From assembly GCA_041583015.1 (NCBI GenBank), contig JBFHGR010000068.1, forward strand, positions 1-19,929: a DNA stretch of 19,929 bases, in the 5' to 3' direction. Positions 6,993 to 13,081 of this stretch are shown here, piece after piece. The DNA is from Parvicella sp041583015. GTDB lineage: Bacteria > Bacteroidota > Bacteroidia > Flavobacteriales_D > Parvicellaceae. Every line of letters starts with the position of its first letter. Position 1 is the first letter of the stretch. The translations under genes and the position numbers were made by a program. The notes beneath the pieces are model-generated. The model did not search any database, had not been told where the DNA came from, and was given only the letters and a program-made list of their open reading frames with translations.

Positions 6993-7241
6993 ATGAATAA
7001 GTACATCGTTCACTTTCAAAGAAGTCCAATAATGAATGTCTCTCCAGATATTTTAAGGCTAGAACAGCAAAGAATGTCAGACCTTATGCGTGATCAAATT
7101 TTGATTAACCTCAAGATGAGCAAACAAATGGATAACATTTGGTTGGAGATTCAAACAAGAAGTAAAGAAGAGTTAATGGACATTATCAAGACTTTGCCTA
7201 TGTGCAAGAACCTTTACTTTGAGGTTTACGATATCATTTAA
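6993..7241 (+). CDS. Small muconolactone-isomerase-like protein
   Basis: The 82-residue protein looks like a ferredoxin-like alpha/beta fold of the muconolactone delta-isomerase type. It has an N-terminal strand YIVHF, a central helix rich in Met and Leu, then IWLEIQTRSKEELMDIIKTLPM and a closing strand NLYFEVYDII. This matches the family pattern in which a W-containing strand precedes S-x-(D/E)-E-L...LP and a terminal strand. Catalysis cannot be confirmed at this similarity. It follows the cyclase-family gene by 9 bases and is probably co-transcribed. Its stop TAA (7239-7241) overlaps the stop of the convergent Rnk-like gene, so there is no room for a terminator between the two units. Confidence 0.55.
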   Translation: MNKYIVHFQRSPIMNVSPDILRLEQQRMSDLMRDQILINLKMSKQMDNIWLEIQTRSKEELMDIIKTLPMCKNLYFEVYDII

Positions 7242-7633
7242 CCTTCATTTATAACTTTCTCTATCAAAAGTGTTTCAATGGTTCCGTGACAGAGCCATTC
7301 TACTTTATCCCCTTCACTAAAGCCCAAGATTGCTGCACCAATTGGCGAAAGAACAGACAACTTGTTTCTTTTCATATCACCTTCGTCTGGCTCAACAATT
7401 CTCAATCCCATTTTTCTTCCAAAAGAAGTTTTGATATCCACAACACTATTAATTCTAATCACCGTATTTGGGATTAGTTCTGATGTAGTAACCTCTGCAG
7501 ACTTTAAGTGATTATACAATTGCCTGTGGCTTTTTTTTATCAATGGGTCGATGGTAAATGAACTATCAATCAAATTTAAAATAAGATGAAAGTCATGTTC
7601 GGAAACAATTATATTTTTTTGTAACAATTCCAA
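7238..7633 (-). CDS. Rnk/GreA C-terminal-domain protein
   Basis: The 131-residue protein has the GreA/GreB C-terminal FKBP-like domain in its second half: PNTVIRINSVVDI (55-67), LRIVEPDEGD (77-86), and the signature LSVLSPIGAAILGFSEGDKVEW (92-113). The first half is short and helical and lacks the long coiled coil of true Gre factors, which is the layout of Rnk (about 136 residues). Rnk-type proteins bind the RNA polymerase secondary channel and are linked to nucleotide metabolism. It is the last gene of the glutamate dehydrogenase unit, 3 bases after the preceding stop, and it ends convergently on the isomerase-like gene. Confidence 0.82.
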   Translation of the reverse strand: MELLQKNIIVSEHDFHLILNLIDSSFTIDPLIKKSHRQLYNHLKSAEVTTSELIPNTVIRINSVVDIKTSFGRKMGLRIVEPDEGDMKRNKLSVLSPIGAAILGFSEGDKVEWLCHGTIETLLIEKVINEG

Positions 7634-7636
7634 TAT

Positions 7637-8221
7637 TTAAAATCTATTAACCTCTTCAATAATTCTTTTATTCACCAATTTACCTTTAGAAAGGATTTTG
7701 GTATTTTCAATGATATTTAGACATTCATTCTGAGAATCTTTAATTTTTAACTGTATTAAAAACAAAGTAAACATCTCATTTATACTTTCTAAGTCTAAGT
7801 CATTCTTCACTTCCGAAATAACAGGCAATTCACTCAGCACACATGCCGGGTTATAAAAATCGGTATCAGGAATTAAATCTAAACTATACAAATCCAGATT
7901 TAGATTAATAAAGGGAGCAATAGTGGAAAAGTTACTTAATACATCATAGTATCCCACTATTGCTTTTAACTTACTACCAAACGCAATGTTTGAAGTACTG
8001 TTAAAACTCACTACCACCTCCGATATTCCAATCAAACCAATCCTATCTTTGGTAATACGTGCTCCCGATTTTATATAATCTTCATTGTTATATCCTAAAT
8101 ATACTCCAGCATCATGTTCTACATAAACGTCATAATACTCTGACAAAACCCTCACATTTTTGGGGCTCAGTGCAACAATACTCTTGCCGCTGTCTTCTTT
8201 AAGAATGCCTAATTTTCTCAT
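7637..8221 (-). CDS. Stand-alone alanine dehydrogenase/transhydrogenase N-terminal domain, degenerate
   Basis: The first about 135 of 194 residues follow the AlaDh_PNT_N domain: LGILKED (4-10), SIVALSPKNVRVL (14-26), VYVEHDAGVYLGYNNEDYIKSGA (32-54), and a late LYSLDLIPDT matching the family strand before the IPR motif. The Rossmann NAD domain, which normally makes the protein about 370 residues, is absent. The conserved catalytic Arg of RVALTP is Ile15, and the Lys of the LKVKEP segment is replaced (VVVSFNSTSN, 69-78), so dehydrogenase activity is unlikely. The C-terminal 55 residues are helical and unfamiliar. The gene starts 7 bases after glutamate dehydrogenase and is followed by the Rnk-like gene. 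A regulatory or scaffolding role for the dehydrogenase is possible but inferred. Confidence 0.72.
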   Translation of the reverse strand: MRKLGILKEDSGKSIVALSPKNVRVLSEYYDVYVEHDAGVYLGYNNEDYIKSGARITKDRIGLIGISEVVVSFNSTSNIAFGSKLKAIVGYYDVLSNFSTIAPFINLNLDLYSLDLIPDTDFYNPACVLSELPVISEVKNDLDLESINEMFTLFLIQLKIKDSQNECLNIIENTKILSKGKLVNKRIIEEVNRF

Positions 8222-8228
8222 TTCATTT

Positions 8229-9512
8229 TTAAGGAAAAACTCCTCTTTCTTTATAAGTAAGTTCTAATCTTTCTAATGCTACTATATATGCTGCAGTTCT
8301 TAAATCTGTGTTATACTTTTTAGCACAATCCACAGTTTTGTTATATGCAATCATTATTTTATCTTCGATTTGTTCCAAGACGCTTTCTAACTTCCAATTT
8401 TCACTTCTTTTGTTTTGTAACCATTCGTAATAACTTCCAATTACACCACCTGAATTACAAAGTATATCTGGTACAACTTCAACTCCTTTGGACAGCAAAA
8501 CTTTTTCTGCTTCCGTGTCTACAGGACCATTCGCGCCTTCTGCTACAAGCGGAGCATCAATTTTATTTACATTTTCCATTGTAATTTGATTTCCCAAAGC
8601 TGCTGGAATAATTACGTCACATTTTATCCCAAAAAATTGATCTGATAAAATTTTAGCTGCATCAGAATATCCTTCAATTGCACCTCCATTATTAGAAGCA
8701 TACGCCTGAAGACCGTTAGGATCAATACCATCAGAATTCATTATACTTCCACTATGGTCTTGCACTGCAATTAAAATAGCACCTTCTTCTTGCATAAATT
8801 TAGATGCCCAATATCCTACGTTTCCAAATCCTTGTACAATATACTTTTGTCCTTTTAAACTTTTCCCTTTGGAAGCATACCATGCTTTTATAGTCGCGAC
8901 TACTCCAAAGCCTGTTGCTCTATCTCTACCTTCAAGACCTCCTGAACCTACTGGCTTTCCAGTCACTACGTGCATACTTTTTTGTCTGTATGTAGGTGAT
9001 TTGATAGAAGAATAAGTATCTGCCATCCAAGCCATTATCTGCGCATTAGTATTTACGTCAGGTGCAGGTATATCACTATCTGGTCCTATATTATCACCTA
9101 ATGCATAGGTAAACCTTCTTGTAATTCTTTCTAACTCTCCCTGCGAATATTTCTTTGGATCAATCTGAATTCCACCTTTACCTCCTCCATATGGAAGTCC
9201 CGCTAAGGCTGTTTTCCATGTCATCCACATGGCCAATGCTCTAGCAGCATCAATATCTACCGTAGAATGATATCTTAAACCTCCTTTATAAGGCCCCAGC
9301 GCATTATTATGCTGCACACGATAACCCGTGAAAACTTCTATTTCTCCATTATCCATTCTTACTGGAAAATGAACAACAATCTCATTGTTGGTTGTTGATA
9401 ATATTTCTCTTGTACCTGGATCAATATTCATTATATCAGCGGCATAATTAAATTGACGCAATACATTTTCGTACATCCCCTCTTTTTTAGCTGGTGCTTC
9501 TTCTACTTTCAT
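8229..9512 (-). CDS. gdhA: Glutamate dehydrogenase (Glu/Leu/Phe/Val family)
   Basis: The 427-residue protein is full length for the hexameric family. The substrate domain has GPYKGGLRYH (73-82), the catalytic-lysine motif GGGKGG (109-114, Lys112), and the catalytic Asp in PAPDVNTN (Asp152). TGKPVGSGGLEGRDRATGFG (184-203) leads to the dinucleotide domain with GFGNVG (228-233). The C-terminus ends TAAYIVALERL, typical of the family. It interconverts glutamate with 2-oxoglutarate and ammonium in the cytosol. NAD or NADP preference cannot be set by eye. Valine or leucine dehydrogenase is excluded by length. It is second in a tight unit read from a candidate sigma-54 promoter, next to an NtrB/NtrC-like pair, which fits control by nitrogen or carbon supply. 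Confidence 0.92.
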   Translation of the reverse strand: MKVEEAPAKKEGMYENVLRQFNYAADIMNIDPGTREILSTTNNEIVVHFPVRMDNGEIEVFTGYRVQHNNALGPYKGGLRYHSTVDIDAARALAMWMTWKTALAGLPYGGGKGGIQIDPKKYSQGELERITRRFTYALGDNIGPDSDIPAPDVNTNAQIMAWMADTYSSIKSPTYRQKSMHVVTGKPVGSGGLEGRDRATGFGVVATIKAWYASKGKSLKGQKYIVQGFGNVGYWASKFMQEEGAILIAVQDHSGSIMNSDGIDPNGLQAYASNNGGAIEGYSDAAKILSDQFFGIKCDVIIPAALGNQITMENVNKIDAPLVAEGANGPVDTEAEKVLLSKGVEVVPDILCNSGGVIGSYYEWLQNKRSENWKLESVLEQIEDKIMIAYNKTVDCAKKYNTDLRTAAYIVALERLELTYKERGVFP

Positions 9513-9538
9513 GGTTTGATTTTTTATATTTAATTTGA

Positions 9539-9817
9539 TTAATCGTATTGATCACAATAAGTCTTCACTTCCCCTTTAGTCCTAATGCAGCAAGTTTTGA
9601 GGTTCGTACAATTTGAACAAATGCCGAAACTGTAAAGCGAATTTGATTTTCTTATTTTTTTTATTTTACTTTTTAGAGATTTTACTTCCCCTACTGAAAA
9701 CTCATAAGAATCACAACTATAAATTGGACTCCCCAGGTTTTTTTCAAAAACGCATGCTCCTTTATTCGTACAATTGTCACAAATACTTTTTTGATTATTA
9801 ACTTGTTCTGTTTTCAT
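9539..9817 (-). CDS. Small two-repeat Cys-rich protein, putative metal binder
   Basis: The 92-residue protein contains two copies of one motif. Copy 1 is Cys13-x2-Cys16-x5-Cys22-x12-Cys35-DSY. Copy 2 is Cys67-x2-Cys70-x5-Cys76-x11-Cys88-DQY, with an extra Cys77. A Lys/Ser-rich linker (41-60) joins them. Four cysteines per repeat suggest a zinc ribbon or an iron-sulfur site; which cannot be told by eye. There is no signal peptide, so it is cytosolic. It is the first gene after the candidate sigma-54 promoter and ends 26 bases before glutamate dehydrogenase. I do not recognise a named family. Confidence 0.75.
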   Translation of the reverse strand: MKTEQVNNQKSICDNCTNKGACVFEKNLGSPIYSCDSYEFSVGEVKSLKSKIKKIRKSNSLYSFGICSNCTNLKTCCIRTKGEVKTYCDQYD

Positions 9818-9830
9818 ATGCCAAACCCAT

Positions 9831-9849
9831 TGGCAAGAGCAATGCCAAA
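9831..9849 (-). promoter_or_regulatory. Candidate sigma-54 (-24/-12) promoter of the glutamate dehydrogenase unit
   Basis: On the minus strand the sequence reads TTTGGCATTGCTCTTGCCA. It has TTGGCA and TTGC with exactly 10 bases between the invariant GG (9846-9845) and GC (9834-9833), as in the sigma-54 consensus; only the last base (C for A/T) departs. Transcription would start near 9821, a few bases before the ATG at 9817. The same bases form a near-palindrome TTGGCA-N7-TGCCAA (9830-9848). The adjacent two-component regulator is a sigma-54 activator, which raises confidence. Confidence 0.65.
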
Positions 9850-9969
9850 TGAATCAAATTATTGAAATTTACGAACCAACAAACAGTTAACTCGCTGTAT
9901 GGGTGATTATTACATCAACCACTACTTAAATACCAAGACAAACAACTTTCTTAAAACCAAAAATATATC

Positions 9970-10015
9970 GGGAATAAATTACCCATGTGGGGAATTTTGA
10001 ACCAGCATGGGAATT
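9970..10015 (-). promoter_or_regulatory. Three phased GGGAAT repeats, candidate enhancer (UAS)
   Basis: GGGAAT (plus strand) occurs at 9970-9975, 9990-9995 and 10009-10014, spaced 20 and 19 bases, about two helical turns. The first two copies also share ACC 11 bases after their first G and ATG shortly after that. The array lies 120-180 bases upstream of the -24/-12 element, the usual place for binding sites of NtrC-class activators. The third copy overlaps the end of the regulator gene. Confidence 0.5.
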
Positions 10016-10017
10016 GA

Positions 10018-11334
10018 TTATTTTATTTTCTCTCTCAATGTTTTTCTATCTATACCAAGAATCTCTGCAGCTTTAGTTTTATTCCCTTTCGTTGAGGCCA
10101 GCACCTTCAGGATATGATTTTTTTCAACTTCGGCTAAAGTTTCGTGGACATTACCATCATTCTTAGGCGCAGTAGTTTTCATATGACTAGGAATTTCCTC
10201 CACTCCCACTGAATCATCATACATGACCACCATTTTATGAATGAAATTCTCTAATTCTCTTACATTACCTGGCCATGAATACGCCTCTAGTATTCGCATC
10301 ACTTTTGCCGGAAATTTCAATGGTTTCTTACTTGATTCTTTACTAAATTTCTCATTAAAAAAATTAATCAATAAAGGAATGTCTTTTTCTCGCTCTCTCA
10401 ATGGCGGCAAATCCAAATTCACAACATTCAATCTATAGTACAAATCCTCCCTAAAAGTTCCTTCAGAAATTAATGTTTGCAAATTGGCATTTGAAGCTGA
10501 GATGATTCTAACTTCAATTTTTTGGAGTTTAGTTGCTCCTACTTTAGTAATTTCTTTCTCTTGTATCGCTCTAAGCAACTTTGTTTGTACTGCAAGAGAA
10601 GCACTACCAATTTCATCCAAAAACAAGGTGCCACCACTCGCTGCCTCAATCAGCCCAATTTTATCAGCATTAGCTCCAGTAAAACTTCCTTTTACGTGAC
10701 CAAATAATTCACTTTCTAGCAATTGTTCAGAAAGTGCTCCACAATTCACCGCTATAAAAGGTTTATCAGCAAAAACACTATTGTTATGAATCGCTTTCGC
10801 AACCATCTCTTTACCTGTTCCACTTTCCCCATATATCAACACTGAAGCCCTGTTGTTTTTAGTCCTCTCTATTGTTTTGAAAAGTCTTTGCATCTTGTCG
10901 GACGCTCCAATTATCCCATGAAAAACATTAACTTGAGATTTTTCCTCCTCTTCAATGACTGCAACTTTTTGCGGAATAATTTTATGCACAGCATCTTGCA
11001 GTTCATCAAATGTAAATGGTTTTACCAAATATTCTAGCACACCTAATTTCATTACATCAATTGCACTTTGAACATTTGGATAACCAGTAATAACTAAAAT
11101 GGGTATATCATGAAAATGTTGTGAAATATATTTCACTAACTGCAGACCTCCGATATGTGGCATATTCAAATCTGTAATCACCAAATCTATTTTGGTATTC
11201 TCCAAGATTTCTATTGCATCTACAACAGATTCCGATGCAAATGGATTTAAGCCCATTTCATTAAGATTAATGCGCAATAACTCCAACAAATCTCTTGAGT
11301 CATCTACAACCAATACGGATAATCTATCATTCAT
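10018..11334 (-). CDS. Sigma-54-dependent response regulator, NtrC class
   Basis: The 438-residue protein has the three NtrC-class domains. The receiver (1-120) has the acidic pair Asp11-Asp12, the phospho-acceptor Asp55 in VITDLNMP, and Lys105. The AAA+ domain (about 138-370) has Walker A GESGTGKE (169-176), the sigma-54 contact loop as GSFTGA (216-221) in place of the usual GAFTGA, and Walker B GGTLFLDEIG (234-243). The Fis-type helix-turn-helix is at the C-terminus (about 406-438, GNKTKAAEILGIDRKTLREK). It would bind upstream sites and drive sigma-54 polymerase by ATP hydrolysis. It follows the kinase by 3 bases. Its likely target is the downstream glutamate dehydrogenase unit. Confidence 0.94.
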   Translation of the reverse strand: MNDRLSVLVVDDSRDLLELLRINLNEMGLNPFASESVVDAIEILENTKIDLVITDLNMPHIGGLQLVKYISQHFHDIPILVITGYPNVQSAIDVMKLGVLEYLVKPFTFDELQDAVHKIIPQKVAVIEEEEKSQVNVFHGIIGASDKMQRLFKTIERTKNNRASVLIYGESGTGKEMVAKAIHNNSVFADKPFIAVNCGALSEQLLESELFGHVKGSFTGANADKIGLIEAASGGTLFLDEIGSASLAVQTKLLRAIQEKEITKVGATKLQKIEVRIISASNANLQTLISEGTFREDLYYRLNVVNLDLPPLREREKDIPLLINFFNEKFSKESSKKPLKFPAKVMRILEAYSWPGNVRELENFIHKMVVMYDDSVGVEEIPSHMKTTAPKNDGNVHETLAEVEKNHILKVLASTKGNKTKAAEILGIDRKTLREKIK

Positions 11335-11337
11335 ACG

Positions 11338-12456
11338 TCAACTGTTATTTACTACATTAAAAATCAATTTAAAAGTTGTGCCTTCACCCAAAACGGAAGC
11401 CACTTCTATTTTCCCTTTATGCGCTTGTACAATTCCATATGATACAGACAAGCCCAAACCTGTCCCTTCACCTATTTCCTTAGTCGTATAAAATGGCTCA
11501 AAAATCTTTGGCAGCACTTCTTCGGGTATTCCTTTACCGGTATCTTTAAACTCAATATATATTTTCCCCTTAGTTTCTCTCACCGTAATTTCTAATTTAC
11601 CACCATTCTTCATTGCCCCTAAAGCATTTAAAACGATATTGAATATTACTTGAGAAATCTGGATTGCATCTACCAATAATTTGGGAGATTTTTCGGGCAA
11701 ATTTAATATCAATTCCACCTTAGAATCCTGAAGTTGAAGTTTTAACAAATCTAAACTTTCTACAATCAAATCATTGACACTTAACTCCTTAAATTGCGTT
11801 GGCATTTCGCATGAAAAAAACATTAATTTTTTAACAATTTCACGTGCCTGCAAAGAAGATTTAACTATTTTTTCTAAGTTTAATTTACGTTCTGTATTCG
11901 CCTCTTTAGAAAGCATCAACTGAGAATAACCTAACACATTAGCCAAAGGAGTATTCAATTCATGCGCTATTCCCGCTGAAATCTCTCCTAGCAACGTTAA
12001 TTTATCATTGTATCTCAATCTGTCATTAATCAACTTCTCCCGTTCATTCTTTTCATGCAATTCGATAATGGACTCTAACTCCAGCCCAATTTGATTAATC
12101 AACTCCTGCTCTTCATGCAAAAAGGAATCTCCAAAGGGTATGTCATACTTATTTTTATAAAAAACTACTAAATCACCCACTTTTCCATCTACGGTAAACT
12201 GGGTGCTTTGGTGAAAATCCGAAACCAAAGGATTGCCATAAACCTTATGGTCATAACGAATACAAGCTCTGATTTTTTCTGGATACTGCCACCCTTCCGG
12301 AATAACTTTTACTATAGCGGTAAGTGTGTCTGATAAAGACTCTTTGTGGCTACGAGCAATTTTTGAAATCTTAAAAAGGCAAGCCAATTCTTTGACACGC
12401 TCATTCAAGTTTTTAGATAGCAATTCCAAATTAAACTCTGAATCTTCTCTTTTCAT
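11338..12456 (-). CDS. Soluble sensor histidine kinase, NtrB-like
   Basis: The 372-residue protein has no membrane segment or signal peptide, so it senses a cytosolic cue. Residues 1-135 form an N-terminal sensor region beginning NLNERVKELACLFKISKI, with a GAF-like layout that I cannot assign firmly. A short coiled segment leads to the dimerisation helix with phospho-acceptor His165 in GIAHELNTPLANVLGYSQ. The ATPase domain has the N box NIVLNALGAM (Asn273, Asn277), DTGKGIP (305-311), FEPFYTTK (319-326) and GTGLGLS (331-337). It is translationally coupled to the cyclo-ligase gene upstream (ATGA overlap) and to the sigma-54 regulator downstream, which is surely its partner. Confidence 0.92.
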   Translation of the reverse strand: MKREDSEFNLELLSKNLNERVKELACLFKISKIARSHKESLSDTLTAIVKVIPEGWQYPEKIRACIRYDHKVYGNPLVSDFHQSTQFTVDGKVGDLVVFYKNKYDIPFGDSFLHEEQELINQIGLELESIIELHEKNEREKLINDRLRYNDKLTLLGEISAGIAHELNTPLANVLGYSQLMLSKEANTERKLNLEKIVKSSLQAREIVKKLMFFSCEMPTQFKELSVNDLIVESLDLLKLQLQDSKVELILNLPEKSPKLLVDAIQISQVIFNIVLNALGAMKNGGKLEITVRETKGKIYIEFKDTGKGIPEEVLPKIFEPFYTTKEIGEGTGLGLSVSYGIVQAHKGKIEVASVLGEGTTFKLIFNVVNNS

Positions 12457-13016
12457 AATAGTTCTTTTGAGAAAATAACATCTAATTGTAAATCGTGACT
12501 TTCTAGAGGAACTACAGCCACTTTCTGAAAAGGGTAGAAAATACCTGCTTTAAAAGTCTCTGGATGATTAACTAAAAAATTGTCGTAATATCCACCTCCA
12601 TACCCAAGTCTATATTTATTTTCATCAAAAGCTAATCCAGGAACTATTGCAACATCAAATGGTCCTTCATAAATATCCGCTGCTAAAGGATGTGTTGTTC
12701 CAAAAACACCCTTTTCAATTTCGGATAAACTCTTTAAAACTCTATTTTCCAAAACACGATTGGGTAAAGTTTTAGGTGTAATTACTTTAATTCCTTCTTC
12801 CAATAACTTCTCCAACAAGGAAGTAATATCAATTTCTTTACCCATTGGTAAATAAGCGTGTACAGTTTTAGCCCCTCTATCTTTAATGAAGTTATATAAT
12901 TGAGTACAGATCCATTTATCATAAGATTTTTTATCATCAGGATTGACATTTAGTCTTTTAACTAACATGTCTTGCCTCATGGTTTTTTTCAAAACTGTAA
13001 TCTCCGTACTTTCCAT
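12453..13016 (-). CDS. 5-formyltetrahydrofolate cyclo-ligase
   Basis: The 187-residue protein matches the family in length and motifs: an N-terminal basic helix (KKTMRQDMLVKRL), the substrate loop AYLPMGKEIDI (59-69), PGLAFDE and the ATP/substrate motif RLGYGGGYYDNFL (137-149). It converts 5-formyl-THF to 5,10-methenyl-THF using ATP, returning stored folate to one-carbon metabolism. It is the first gene of a unit with the kinase and the sigma-54 regulator, overlapping the kinase by 4 bases. Its ATG lies 4 bases after a TAnnTTTG box. Whether the folate link to the signalling pair is functional or a chance operon is unknown. Confidence 0.92.
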   Translation of the reverse strand: MESTEITVLKKTMRQDMLVKRLNVNPDDKKSYDKWICTQLYNFIKDRGAKTVHAYLPMGKEIDITSLLEKLLEEGIKVITPKTLPNRVLENRVLKSLSEIEKGVFGTTHPLAADIYEGPFDVAIVPGLAFDENKYRLGYGGGYYDNFLVNHPETFKAGIFYPFQKVAVVPLESHDLQLDVIFSKELL

Positions 13017-13020
13017 AAGA

Positions 13021-13028
13021 CAAATTTA
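13021..13028 (-). promoter_or_regulatory. -7 box of the cyclo-ligase/kinase/regulator unit
   Basis: On the minus strand TAAATTTG fits TAnnTTTG and is followed by only TCTT before the ATG (13016). The -33 region would fall inside the dnaA terminator hairpin, where only a weak match is found. The leader would be close to zero. Confidence 0.5.
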
Positions 13029-13031
13029 AGC

Positions 13032-13062
13032 AAAAAAAATCCCGAAGTAAACTTCGGGATTT
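13032..13062 (-). terminator. Intrinsic terminator of dnaA
   Basis: A perfect 12-base-pair stem, AAATCCCGAAGT (13037-13048) and ACTTCGGGATTT (13051-13062), with a 2-base gap at the centre. On the minus strand it is followed by eight T (13039-13032). It begins 19 bases after the dnaA stop and is the strongest terminator in the window. Confidence 0.9.
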
Positions 13063-13081
13063 CCACTATTTTAATTCAATA

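Noticed and set aside
8345..8584. Plus-strand 79-codon frame inside glutamate dehydrogenase
   Set aside because: It is antisense shadow coding with low-complexity composition and no signals of its own.
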